The translations under genes were made by a program, and so were the position numbers. From Marinigracilibium pacificum (lineage in GTDB: Bacteria; Bacteroidota; Bacteroidia; Cytophagales; Cyclobacteriaceae): a stretch of 64,000 nt of DNA. How positions within the stretch are numbered: position 1 is the stretch's first letter; each line of letters opens with the position of its first letter. The stretch lies in NCBI RefSeq assembly GCF_012926615.1, contig NZ_JABBNU010000008.1, positions 124,001 to 188,000 of the forward strand. Reading direction: 5' to 3'. This document shows positions 45,319 to 54,859 of the stretch, piece after piece. The notes under the pieces are model-generated. The model was not told the origin of the DNA. It saw nothing but the letters and a program-made list of their open reading frames with translations, and did not search any database.

Positions 45319-47304
45319 ATGAGGTTTTTTTTAGTATTTATTATCATCTGCATTTCTATTTCTTACAATGCAAATGCCCAAAAAAGAGATGGAAACAAGA
45401 AGGGAAGAAGTTATAATATTGTTTCCCCTGAACAGTCTTTGCTAAAAAAAACTGATTCTACCTACGTTTTCGATTTTGCAAATATCAATAGAACTGAATA
45501 TTTCGCAGATGGAAAGCTCCAAAGAAGAATTATTGAACTCGACAGAAAAAAGGACTGGGAAAACCTTTACCCCTTACTGGAAACTTATGTAGCTAACTTT
45601 GGGGTAGAAAACTTTTTTAGAGACAATTATCTGCTCTGGAGACTTGCAAAACTTGCAGAACATTTTGGAGAAACTGAAAAATCGAAATACTACTATCGCC
45701 TTGTTCTTAAACACCACAGAGAAGATCTGGATATTGGCAAAACTGAACTTCACTATGACTCTCTTACTAAAAACGAAAAAGACTATTATGTCCCACTGGA
45801 GTATTACTATGAACTAGTAGACTTCAGAAAGGAAATTGATACTCTGCGTCCACCTAGAGGTGTGTTGTTAAACATGGGAAAACAGGTAAATAGCCAAACT
45901 CCTGATTATGGCCCGACATTAAGTGCCAATGATGAAACATTGATATTTACATCCAAAAGAAATACATATAAAACTTCATTATTAGAAGTTAGAGAAAACG
46001 AAGACCTATTCTTTACAAGATTTAAAGATGGTGGATGGGAAGAATCACAACCATTTATTGGAGTTAATACAGAATATAATGAGGGATCTGCCTGTATTAG
46101 CAAAGATGGGCAAACGCTTTACTTTGTAAGATGTAACAGCCCTGATAGCTATGGCAACTGTGATATTTTTGAAGCCAAACTACAGGAAGATAGCACATGG
46201 GGTGAAATTAAAAACCTGGGGCCAAAAGTTAACTCTGTCAACTGGGATTCACACCCAAGTTTATCTATAACAGAAGACACTCTATTTTTTGCTTCAGATA
46301 GAATTGAAGGCTTTGGGTTGTCTGATATTTACTACACTGTAAAACAGAAAGACAATACCTGGAGCAAACCATACAATTTAGGTCCGGTAGTAAATACAAA
46401 CGGAAATGAGGTAAGCCCATATTACGACCACAAGTTTAAGGTGCTTTATTTTAGTAGCACCGGGCAATTATTACGTTTCGGAGGTTTTGATATTTATAAA
46501 TCATACTATAAAAGAGGTGCCTGGGCAGAACCAAAAAATGTTGGTCCACTAGTAAATGGACCTGGAAATGAATACTACTTTACCATAGACAGTAAAGCCA
46601 ATTTACTTTTCTACGCCAAATCATCAGACACTCAGAAAAATGACCTTGATCTATTCTCCTTCCCCCTACCAATGGGAGCACAACCAGGTGCAAACACTTT
46701 ATTTGAAGGTAAATTAGAGGGAATTGACGGTCAAAAATTTGAAGGGATAGTTTCGGTAATTGATATAAATAACGGTATTGAAGTAGCTCCAAAGTTCTTA
46801 CGAGATGATGGTACTTTTGCTTTTGACCTAATCGATAATCAACAATATCTAATTATTCTTCAAGGAGATAATTTCTTCAGAATTGAGGAAATTTTCACAG
46901 TTGAAGGAGATATGAACGTTGAATTTGAGGCCCAGGAAATCAATGCCCGAATGGAATTTGAGTCAATTGTGTTTGATAATGGTAAATCGGAAATCAAACC
47001 TGAAATGCATAGTGATCTTGATAAGGTTGGTAACTTCCTTATCGACCACCCACAATACCTTCTAACAATTGCCGGACACACCGATAGTGATGGTAATTAT
47101 GAAGCCAATAAAGTATTATCTCAAAGCCGTGCAGATGCTATCAAGGAATTTCTCGTTGGATTCTACAACCTGGACCCTGAACGAATAATGGCAATTGGTT
47201 ACGGAAGCGACAAGCCATTAGTAGAAGAAAAAACTGAAGCTGATAAGCAATTAAACAGACGTGTTGAGTTCCATATAGAGCGTTCAGCGAAGCAAAGTAG
47301 ATAA
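45319..47304 (+). CDS. OmpA family protein with PD40/WD40-like beta-propeller
   Basis: The product has 661 residues. After a signal peptide (FIIICISISYNANAQ) comes a helical TPR-like region (about 60-140). PD40-type propeller repeats follow (GPTLSANDETLIFTSKRN, GSACISKDGQTLYFVRC, HPSLSITEDTLFFASDR, VSPYYDHKFKVLYFSS), then a small beta domain and a C-terminal OmpA peptidoglycan-binding domain (IAGHTDSDGNYEANKVLSQSRADAI). It probably tethers the outer membrane to the cell wall. A TATTTTTG -7-like box lies at 45273-45280. Confidence 0.9.
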   Translation: MRFFLVFIIICISISYNANAQKRDGNKKGRSYNIVSPEQSLLKKTDSTYVFDFANINRTEYFADGKLQRRIIELDRKKDWENLYPLLETYVANFGVENFFRDNYLLWRLAKLAEHFGETEKSKYYYRLVLKHHREDLDIGKTELHYDSLTKNEKDYYVPLEYYYELVDFRKEIDTLRPPRGVLLNMGKQVNSQTPDYGPTLSANDETLIFTSKRNTYKTSLLEVRENEDLFFTRFKDGGWEESQPFIGVNTEYNEGSACISKDGQTLYFVRCNSPDSYGNCDIFEAKLQEDSTWGEIKNLGPKVNSVNWDSHPSLSITEDTLFFASDRIEGFGLSDIYYTVKQKDNTWSKPYNLGPVVNTNGNEVSPYYDHKFKVLYFSSTGQLLRFGGFDIYKSYYKRGAWAEPKNVGPLVNGPGNEYYFTIDSKANLLFYAKSSDTQKNDLDLFSFPLPMGAQPGANTLFEGKLEGIDGQKFEGIVSVIDINNGIEVAPKFLRDDGTFAFDLIDNQQYLIILQGDNFFRIEEIFTVEGDMNVEFEAQEINARMEFESIVFDNGKSEIKPEMHSDLDKVGNFLIDHPQYLLTIAGHTDSDGNYEANKVLSQSRADAIKEFLVGFYNLDPERIMAIGYGSDKPLVEEKTEADKQLNRRVEFHIERSAKQSR

Positions 47305-47453
47305 TATAATACTCTCCTTTCCTACAAAGTCAAAACACTTAAGTCATTCAAATAGGTCAGTACTGATTATTCTAAATAATCCGGATAAATAACTACTTGA
47401 AATATGATAAGTTAATAGGCCTAATAAAATTATCTTGAAATTATAGATCATAA

Positions 47454-47486
47454 AAAAAGCCGAATAGAAATTCTATCCGGCTTTTT
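47454..47486. terminator. Bidirectional intrinsic terminator between ompA-like gene and rseP
   Basis: AAAAAGCCG (47454-47462) and CGGCTTTTT (47478-47486) extend with ATAG/CTAT into a long stem with one mismatch. It has A residues before and T residues after, so it can end rseP on the minus strand and the OmpA gene on the plus strand. The 145 bp before it hold nothing I recognise. Confidence 0.85.
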
Positions 47487-47506
47487 AATTTTTCTTTCAA
47501 TCTATA

Positions 47507-48835
47507 TTATCCCAAAAATGAATCTCTGATCCATTGCCAGATGTCATTTCCAAAGATGAAAACCATAAGTGTCAGGAGAATTGCCATTCCCACCTTCTGA
47601 GCTCCTTCAAGGAATTTATCACTCGGCTTTCTACCTGAAACCATTTCATAAAGTAAGAATACCACGTGACCTCCATCAAGTGCAGGTATTGGCAATAGAT
47701 TCATAAAAGCCAGAACCATCGAAAGCAGACCAGTTAAAGCCCAGAATCTTGTCCAGTCCCAAGTTCCACCAAAGGTTCTCATGATTCCAATCGGACCTTG
47801 TAATGATTTTGTTGGGTCAAGATCTCCGCTAAACATTTTACCAAAGGCCTGGATATTCACCCAAACAACAGTAAACGCTTTTGCTGTTCCCTTAGGTATA
47901 GCCTCAGCTAAAGTATAATCTAATTTCTCAAAGTTAATACCATCAATCATCGGTTTGAAACCAATAATTGCGCTATCTCCAAGTGCTACATTTAAATTTT
48001 CAGTATTCCCTTCTCTATCAACTGTCAAGGCAACTGTTTCACCTTTATAATTTTCGATATCAGTTTTGAATTCATCAAAATAAGTAAACTTCTTACCGTT
48101 TAATGCAAGAATTTTATCACCAGCCTTAAGACCTGCCTTGTCACCGGGACTATCTTTTGCAACATCGCCAACAACGAATTGATGTCTATAGAAAATAAAA
48201 TGCTCCTTCTTCTCAGAAAGATCATTCATGAAGTCTGAAGGGATATCAACTTTAATTGTATCAGTTCCTCTAAGAACAGTATAGTAAGAGTTATCCTCCA
48301 AAAGTACTTTCACGTCTCTCAGATCAGAAAATTTATCCCAATCCCTACCATTAACATCAATTATTTTGTCTCCAGTTTTAAGACCTATTTTTTCTCCTAA
48401 TTCAAGAGCATAAATTCCTGCCTTATTAACCTCAGACTTTGGTAAGTACTCTTCACCGTTTACATAAAGTAAACTGATAAAGATTATAACACCAGTAATA
48501 ACATTAATAATAATACCACCAAGCATTACAATTAAACGCTGCCATGCCGGCTTAGCTCTAAACTCCCATGGTTGAGGCTCTTCACTTAAGTTTTCAGTAT
48601 CCAGCGACTCATCAACCATCCCGGAGATCTTCACAAACCCTCCAAGAGGAATTGCTCCAATACTGTATTCTGTTTCTCCCCACTGAAAACCAAAAATTTT
48701 AGGAGGAAAACCAATCGAATACTTCTCCACTCTCATTCCAAACACCTTTGCCGCAACAAGGTGACCCAACTCATGTAATCCTACTAAAATAGAGATGCTC
48801 AGAATTAACTGAGCGAACATAATAATTCCTTCCAT
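47507..48835 (-). CDS. rseP: RIP metalloprotease RseP (site-2 protease)
   Basis: The product has 442 residues. The zinc motif HELGH lies in the first helix (GLHELGHLVAAKVFG) and the partner motif LLPIPALDGGHVVF lies near the C-terminus. Two PDZ domains sit between them (about 125-215 and 220-300). It cleaves transmembrane regulators such as anti-sigma factors. It is last in the GH3-dxr-rseP operon, 10 bp after dxr. An ATG five codons in is an alternative start. Confidence 0.96.
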   Translation of the reverse strand: MEGIIMFAQLILSISILVGLHELGHLVAAKVFGMRVEKYSIGFPPKIFGFQWGETEYSIGAIPLGGFVKISGMVDESLDTENLSEEPQPWEFRAKPAWQRLIVMLGGIIINVITGVIIFISLLYVNGEEYLPKSEVNKAGIYALELGEKIGLKTGDKIIDVNGRDWDKFSDLRDVKVLLEDNSYYTVLRGTDTIKVDIPSDFMNDLSEKKEHFIFYRHQFVVGDVAKDSPGDKAGLKAGDKILALNGKKFTYFDEFKTDIENYKGETVALTVDREGNTENLNVALGDSAIIGFKPMIDGINFEKLDYTLAEAIPKGTAKAFTVVWVNIQAFGKMFSGDLDPTKSLQGPIGIMRTFGGTWDWTRFWALTGLLSMVLAFMNLLPIPALDGGHVVFLLYEMVSGRKPSDKFLEGAQKVGMAILLTLMVFIFGNDIWQWIRDSFLG

Positions 48836-48845
48836 TATTAAATAT

Positions 48846-50018
48846 TTATCCTAAATACGCATTTGCTAATTCCCGGGTTTCTTTATCTGTTTCAACATAA
48901 TCATCAAGACCCGGAGATGATATATAATCTACTTTTTGTAAACAATGTTCAATTAGGTCAGACATTTCCAAAAATCCAACCTTGTCTTTTAAAAACGCAT
49001 CAACTGCAATTTCGTTGGCTGCATTTAAAATACATGGCATATTGCCAGATTTTGCCATGGATTCAAATGCTAATGCAAGATTTCTGAATGTATCCGTATC
49101 AGGTTTCTCAAAAGTTAACTGTGGATAATTCATGAAATCAAATCGTGGAAAATCTGATTTTATACGATCAGGATACGTTAAAGCAAACTGGATTGGCACC
49201 CTCATATCAGGTAATCCCATCTGTGCTTTCATGCTTCCATCTTCGAACTGTACAATTGAATGAATAATTGATTGTGGGTGAACTACCACTTCAATCTGTT
49301 CCGGCTTTAATCCAAATAACCATTTTGCTTCGATCACTTCAAGACCTTTATTCATCATTGAAGCTGAATCAATAGTTATTTTAGCTCCCATGTCCCAATT
49401 AGGATGTTTTAATGCCTGCTCTCTTGATACTTTTGCCAGATCATTTCGTTTCTTACCTCTAAATGGTCCTCCGCTCGCAGTTAAAATGATTTTTTCAATT
49501 GGGTTATGAAACTCACCCACCAGACACTGAAAAATTGCAGAATGCTCTGAGTCAACAGGGAAAATATTCACCCCTTTTTGCCTCGCCAAATCTGTAATCA
49601 ACTCACCTGCCACAACCAACGTCTCCTTATTGGCAAGAGCTATTGGCTTTCCACTTTCTATAGCTCTGATAGTCGGCTTTAATCCGGCATAACCTACTAC
49701 AGCTGTCAATACAATATCAATGGAGTCCATTTCTAAAACAGAAGACAATGCATTTTCACCCGCATAAACTTTAATGTCATGTGAGTCAAGCGCATCAAAA
49801 ACCTCCTGATATTTATCCTCATTACCGATCACAACTGCATTAGGCTTAAACTTCAAAGCCTGCTTTATCAGTGTATCAGCGCTATTTTGAGCAGTTAAAA
49901 CTTCTGCTACAAATTTATCCGGATTTGCTTCGATCACTTCTAGTGCTTGTACACCAATTGAGCCTGTTGAGCCCAGGATCGCCACATGTTTCTTTTCCTG
50001 ATCTTTATTGTCAATCAT
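48846..50018 (-). CDS. dxr: 1-deoxy-D-xylulose-5-phosphate reductoisomerase
   Basis: The product has 390 residues. The NADPH motif is AILGSTGSIGVQALEVI near the N-terminus, then ALANKETLVVAGELI, PVDSEHSAIFQCL, LTASGGPFRG and IDSASMMNKGLEVIEA. It makes MEP in isoprenoid synthesis. The gene starts two bases after the GH3 stop. Confidence 0.98.
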   Translation of the reverse strand: MIDNKDQEKKHVAILGSTGSIGVQALEVIEANPDKFVAEVLTAQNSADTLIKQALKFKPNAVVIGNEDKYQEVFDALDSHDIKVYAGENALSSVLEMDSIDIVLTAVVGYAGLKPTIRAIESGKPIALANKETLVVAGELITDLARQKGVNIFPVDSEHSAIFQCLVGEFHNPIEKIILTASGGPFRGKKRNDLAKVSREQALKHPNWDMGAKITIDSASMMNKGLEVIEAKWLFGLKPEQIEVVVHPQSIIHSIVQFEDGSMKAQMGLPDMRVPIQFALTYPDRIKSDFPRFDFMNYPQLTFEKPDTDTFRNLALAFESMAKSGNMPCILNAANEIAVDAFLKDKVGFLEMSDLIEHCLQKVDYISSPGLDDYVETDKETRELANAYLG

Positions 50019-50020
50019 TA

Positions 50021-51517
50021 TTATTTCAAAAAATTCTGTAATTCGTCAGCTTGAGATCTATCATTTGCCAGTCTTGGCACCTTGTTTTGCCCTCCCAGCT
50101 TACCTCGTTGACGCATCATCTCAATGAATGCATTCTTTTTTAATGTCCTGATCTTTAATTTTTGCAGGATATTTCCTTTGATCAGATCATCATAATAAGT
50201 ATTCAGTTTCCTTAAATTATTGTCAATTTCATTTTCGAAATCCTGCAAATTTAATGGTTCTTTATCAAATTCTACATACCATTCGTGTAAAGGAAGCCCT
50301 TCATCAGGAGTTACTTGTGGAGCAACTGTAAATTCGACCACCTCTACCTCAGGATATTTCTTCACTGCAGCAGCCAAAGCCTTTTCAACTTCCTCACCAA
50401 TAACATGCTCTCCAAAAGCTGAGATAAAGTGCTTTATCCTTCCGGTAACCTGAATTCTATGCGGATATTTTGATACAAACTTTACTGTATCACCAATATT
50501 GTACCCCCATAACCCGGCATTACTATTTATGATAATTGCATAATTTTTATCCAGTTCAACTTCATCTACTGATAATCGGGTAGGATTTTCGTTAAACACC
50601 TCTTCAGCAGGAATAAATTCAAAGAAAATTCCGCTATCAACTAGTAACAATAAGCCTTTGTCACCCTGTTTATCCTGATAAGCTATAAAACCCTCAGAAG
50701 CCGGATATGTTTCAATGCTATCAACATGCCTTCCGATACTTTCGAACAATTTAGCTCTGTAAGGTTCAAAGTTTACCCCGCCATAAACGAAAAGTGAAAA
50801 ATTAGGAAACAAATCACCTGCCTTTTTACCTGTTTCTTCCTTTAGATAATCAAAATACATTTGTACCCAAGGTGGAATTCCAGAAATCAAAGTCATATCC
50901 CGGCCTTTAGTTTCCTTTACAATCGCTGCCAGTTTTTCTTCCCAGTCCTCAATGCAGTTGGTCTCATAACTAGGCAATTGATTTGTTCTCAAATACCCTG
51001 GAACATGATGATTAACAATACCTGAAAGCCTTCCTGTTAAAACTCCGTTGGTATTGTACATTTCCGGGCTTCCTGAAAGAAAAATTAGATTTCCTTTTAA
51101 AAAGGAACTGTTTCCGGTTTCGTAGATGTAATTCAATAATGCATTTCTGGCACTATTGATATGATTGGGAATCGATTCTTTAGTTATTGGGATATATTTT
51201 GTGCCTGAAGTTGTACCACTAGTCTTAGCAAAATAGGTCGGCTTACCCTTCCAGAGCACATCAGGCTCGCCTTTGACAACCCTGTCAAAGTAGGATTTTA
51301 ACCCTTCATAATCTCTGATTGGCACACGCTTTTTAAATTCCTCATGATTATTGATTGATGCAAAATCATGATCTTTTCCGAAGGCAGTATTTTTACCTAC
51401 GCGCACCAATTCATCAAACACCTTTTGTTGATATTTTGCCGGATCTGCAGACCATTTCTTTTGTTTGCGGATCACATAAGAGGCAAATGGTTTACTCAAA
51501 AAAGACTTTAATCCCAT
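50021..51517 (-). CDS. GH3 auxin-responsive promoter family protein (acyl-adenylate-forming)
   Basis: The product has 498 residues. It has the ATP loop YFAKTSGTTSGTKYIPIT (about 93-110), FVYGGVNFEPYR, IETYPASEGFIAY and NSNAGLWGYNIGDTVKF, all of the GH3 adenylation fold. Plant GH3 proteins conjugate amino acids to acyl hormones; the bacterial substrate is unknown. It heads an operon with dxr and rseP. Confidence 0.88.
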   Translation of the reverse strand: MGLKSFLSKPFASYVIRKQKKWSADPAKYQQKVFDELVRVGKNTAFGKDHDFASINNHEEFKKRVPIRDYEGLKSYFDRVVKGEPDVLWKGKPTYFAKTSGTTSGTKYIPITKESIPNHINSARNALLNYIYETGNSSFLKGNLIFLSGSPEMYNTNGVLTGRLSGIVNHHVPGYLRTNQLPSYETNCIEDWEEKLAAIVKETKGRDMTLISGIPPWVQMYFDYLKEETGKKAGDLFPNFSLFVYGGVNFEPYRAKLFESIGRHVDSIETYPASEGFIAYQDKQGDKGLLLLVDSGIFFEFIPAEEVFNENPTRLSVDEVELDKNYAIIINSNAGLWGYNIGDTVKFVSKYPHRIQVTGRIKHFISAFGEHVIGEEVEKALAAAVKKYPEVEVVEFTVAPQVTPDEGLPLHEWYVEFDKEPLNLQDFENEIDNNLRKLNTYYDDLIKGNILQKLKIRTLKKNAFIEMMRQRGKLGGQNKVPRLANDRSQADELQNFLK

Positions 51518-51635
51518 AGCCCTGCAAGATAATAAAATTAATGTTTAGGACGTCATTTTTACAGTTGCTTCAACTGGCATTTATTTTGATACGTAATAAA
51601 TAGATAACTTTAACAGTAAAACAAGCAATAGAATT

Positions 51636-53090
51636 ATGAAAAATACACTTTTTGTCATACTAGTGTCATTTTTGTCAGGACTGGGAGGTGCTTATTTTTA
51701 CTCCCAGTTGAATAGTGAAGCAGGTAAGAATGATGAATTTGTATTTGCTTCAAACGACAGCGCTGGTTCAAACCCACAATTTACTTCTGCAGAAGAATTA
51801 CCTTCAACTCAAAAATCTGTTCTTCCCAACTTAAATGTTGATTTCAGAGTTGCATCGGAAAAAACTACTGAGAGCGTAGTTTACATTAAAACAATGGTTA
51901 GAGGAAGAAGTAATGGTTCGTTTTACGAATGGTTCTTTGGAAGTGGAAGTCCATCCTTAAGAGTTGGCTCCGGTTCAGGAGTGATTTATACTTCTGATGG
52001 ATACATAATTACAAATAACCACGTGATTGAAGGCGCCGATGAAATTGAAGTAATGGCTAAAGAAAGGTCGTATAAAGCTCAAATAATTGGAACAGATCCA
52101 TCGACAGATATTGCAGTTTTAAAAATTGAAGCTAAAGGCCTGCCGGCAATCGAATTGGGAAGCTCAAGAGATGTAGCTGTTGGAGAATGGGTACTTGCCG
52201 TTGGTAATCCATTTAATCTGACCAGTACAGTTACCGCAGGAATTGTTAGTGCTAAAGGAAGGTCTATTAACATATTGAAAGGAAACTTCCCTATCGAATC
52301 ATTCATCCAGACAGACGCCGCTATTAACCCCGGTAACAGCGGAGGTGCTCTCGTTAATGCAAACGGTGAGCTTATTGGAATTAATACAGCCATCCTGTCT
52401 AAAACCGGCTCATATGCGGGTTATGGGTTCGCTGTCCCTATTGACATTGCAAAAAAAGTGGTGAATGACCTGATTAATTACAGAGAGGTACAAAAAGCAT
52501 TTATTGGTGCTTCTGTTATTGATATCACCTATGAAAATCGCGAGTATTCTCCTGACGGAAGTACGAATGGTGTTTTAATCACCAGGTTAAATAGTGACGG
52601 AGCTGCAGAAAAAGCAGGGCTAAAAGAAGGAGATTTAATTTATAAAATAAATGATATTCCAGTACCAAATAAAATTGCGTATGATGAAACTCTGGGATAC
52701 TACTCTCCAGGTGAAAAAATAACAATTTTTGTCAAGAGAAATGACGAAAATCTATCAAGACAGTTGACACTTACCAATGCTTTAGGCACAACAAGTATCA
52801 TAAAAAGAGAGCTGTATAGCTCAGAAAGACTGGGTGCTGATTTTGTTTCTTTATCTCCAGATGAATTAAAAGCTTATGATATTAAAGGAGGTATAAGAAT
52901 CAAAAATGTGAAGCCGGGATTAATTGAAAGAATGGACTTATCTGAGGAATTTATTATCACAAAAGTTAACGGAGAAGTTATAAATTCAGCAGAAGAACTT
53001 GCTGATTTATTGCAAAATGCCAGAGGCCGGGTAGTAGTTGAAGGCATTAACCAAAGAGGTGTGAAAGGATATTTCAGTTACTTATTCTAA
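51636..53090 (+). CDS. Do/DegP-like serine protease (HtrA)
   Basis: The product has 484 residues and an N-terminal membrane anchor or signal (LFVILVSFLSGLGGAYFY). The catalytic triad is His in IITNNHVIEGADEI, Asp in DPSTDIAVLKIE and Ser in DAAINPGNSGGALVN. Two PDZ domains follow (about 285-380 and 395-480). It acts as periplasmic quality-control protease. A sigma-54-like CTGGCAT...TTTTGA element lies upstream at 51574-51589. Confidence 0.95.
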   Translation: MKNTLFVILVSFLSGLGGAYFYSQLNSEAGKNDEFVFASNDSAGSNPQFTSAEELPSTQKSVLPNLNVDFRVASEKTTESVVYIKTMVRGRSNGSFYEWFFGSGSPSLRVGSGSGVIYTSDGYIITNNHVIEGADEIEVMAKERSYKAQIIGTDPSTDIAVLKIEAKGLPAIELGSSRDVAVGEWVLAVGNPFNLTSTVTAGIVSAKGRSINILKGNFPIESFIQTDAAINPGNSGGALVNANGELIGINTAILSKTGSYAGYGFAVPIDIAKKVVNDLINYREVQKAFIGASVIDITYENREYSPDGSTNGVLITRLNSDGAAEKAGLKEGDLIYKINDIPVPNKIAYDETLGYYSPGEKITIFVKRNDENLSRQLTLTNALGTTSIIKRELYSSERLGADFVSLSPDELKAYDIKGGIRIKNVKPGLIERMDLSEEFIITKVNGEVINSAEELADLLQNARGRVVVEGINQRGVKGYFSYLF

Positions 53091-53103
53091 CTACAAAATG
53101 AAT

Positions 53104-53137
53104 CAAAAAAAGGGCCGATTAATCGGCCCTTTTTTTA
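53104..53137. terminator. Bidirectional intrinsic terminator between htrA and dnaA
   Basis: AGGGCCGATTAATCGGCCCT (53111-53130) is a perfect 20-bp palindrome flanked by A residues before and seven T residues after. It serves the convergent htrA and dnaA genes and touches the dnaA stop. Confidence 0.93.
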
Positions 53138-54550
53138 ATGTTTATTATAAGATTTTATTTGAAGTTTTTTCCTGATGTCATCTACTTCACTTCTAAACTT
53201 ACTATCAACTTCCATTAGATCACTCACTGTTTGTACAGCATGAATTACTGTACTATGATCACGACCACCAAAGTGATAACCGATAGATTTCAAAGAGAGA
53301 GAAGTGTGTTCTTTACTAAAATACATTGCCACCTGTCTGGCCACAACAATTTCTTTCTTTCTTGTTTTTGATTTTATATCATCAAGGCTCACACCATAAT
53401 GCTCAGCTACAGTTTTCTGAATAAAATCAACCCCAACATCACTATCAATATCCTGAACAATATTCTTTAATGTTTCCTTCGCCAACTCAAGATCAATATC
53501 TTTTCTGTTTAGTGACGCTTGCGCTACCAAAGAAATCAATACACCTTCAAGTTCCCTGATATTTGTATCCACACTATATGCCAGATATTCCAGAACATTT
53601 TCAGGAATATCAATTCCTTCAGACTGAAGTTTCTTTTGCATAATAGCAATTCTGGTTTCAAAATCAGGCTGCTGTAAATCCGCAGTAAGCCCCCACTTAA
53701 ATCTTGATAACAATCTCTCTTGCAGACCTTTAAGATCTCTAGGAGGACAATCACTTGTCATGATAATCTGCTTACCAGACTGATGTAAGTGGTTGAATAT
53801 ATGGAAGAAAATCTCCTGAGTTTTTTCTTTTCCTGAAAGGAACTGAACATCATCAATAATCAGTGTATCAACCTGTAAATAATAATTACTAAAATTCTGA
53901 ATATTATTATTTCTTAAGGCTTCGATAAATTGATTTGTAAACTTCTCAGAAGATACGTATAAAACAAATTTCTCTGGAAACTGACCTTTGATCTCATTAC
54001 CAACTGCCTGTACAAGGTGTGTTTTCCCAAGCCCTACTCCACCATATAATAACAGCGGATTAAAACTGGTTACCCCAGGTTTTTTAGCAACTGCATATCC
54101 GGCTGAACGAGCCAGACGGTTACAATCACCTTCAACAAAATTATCGAATATATAGTTGGAATTCAGATTTGATTCGTGAGTAGAAACAGTTGATTGAATA
54201 TCAAATGGACTGAAGTTTTCATTATTAGCTTTTCCATTCAACGGCCTTTCTGTGGTCGGATAGTTTACTGACATAGGTTTATGACTTTCGTCTCCCTTAT
54301 CAACGATCACAGAATATTGAAGCCTCGCCTTATCTCCAAGGTTAGCAACTAAAGCTCTCCTGAGTGGCCAAATGAAATGCTCCTCCAGATATTCGTAAAA
54401 AAACTGACTAGGTACCTGAATAGTCAGTACCTGCCCCTCTAATTTCAGCGGCACAATTGGTTTGAACCAGGTATTAAAGCTTTGATCTCCAATTTCAGCT
54501 TTAATGTGGCGCAAACAATTTTCCCAAACTGTCGTGCAGTCTTTTTGCAT
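53135..54550 (-). CDS. dnaA: Chromosomal replication initiator DnaA
   Basis: The product has 471 residues. Domain I is at the N-terminus (WENCLRHIKAEIGDQSFNTWFKPI). The AAA+ domain has Walker A LYGGVGLGKTHLVQAVG and Walker B LIIDDVQFLSG. Domain IV ends with the DnaA signature FGGRDHSTVIHA. No dnaN is adjacent. A perfect DnaA box lies 84 bp upstream of the start. Confidence 0.98.
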   Translation of the reverse strand: MQKDCTTVWENCLRHIKAEIGDQSFNTWFKPIVPLKLEGQVLTIQVPSQFFYEYLEEHFIWPLRRALVANLGDKARLQYSVIVDKGDESHKPMSVNYPTTERPLNGKANNENFSPFDIQSTVSTHESNLNSNYIFDNFVEGDCNRLARSAGYAVAKKPGVTSFNPLLLYGGVGLGKTHLVQAVGNEIKGQFPEKFVLYVSSEKFTNQFIEALRNNNIQNFSNYYLQVDTLIIDDVQFLSGKEKTQEIFFHIFNHLHQSGKQIIMTSDCPPRDLKGLQERLLSRFKWGLTADLQQPDFETRIAIMQKKLQSEGIDIPENVLEYLAYSVDTNIRELEGVLISLVAQASLNRKDIDLELAKETLKNIVQDIDSDVGVDFIQKTVAEHYGVSLDDIKSKTRKKEIVVARQVAMYFSKEHTSLSLKSIGYHFGGRDHSTVIHAVQTVSDLMEVDSKFRSEVDDIRKKLQIKSYNKH

Positions 54551-54859
54551 TTAGATTAAAAACGATGGCTTTTTTTATGGATTCTTCCCAAAATGGGATA
54601 GCAAATTTGATAAAAAAATAGTTCATAAAAAAATGTGGATAACCTTGACTTTTTATAAAAATGCAATTCAATCAAATACTATAGGATTATCTCAAGATAA
54701 AAATATTTTTTTCATGAAATAATACCAAACCATATAAAAAAAAGCCAATGGTTAGATCTGTCATTTTTGGGTTTACTTTGGTCTATATGAGGTAATAACG
54801 CTAAAAATTCATCAGTTAAAGTGTATATTTGACATTATTAAAAAGAACAATATTTACCT
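54551..54859. other. AT-rich dnaA-mutA intergenic region, possible oriC
   Basis: This 309-bp gap between divergent dnaA and the mutase operon has one perfect DnaA box, TGTGGATAA (54634-54642), in very AT-rich DNA with A/T runs on both sides. I found no second perfect box, so the origin assignment is uncertain; the box may only autoregulate dnaA. A -7-like TATATTTG (54824-54831) for the mutase operon is also present. Confidence 0.4.
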
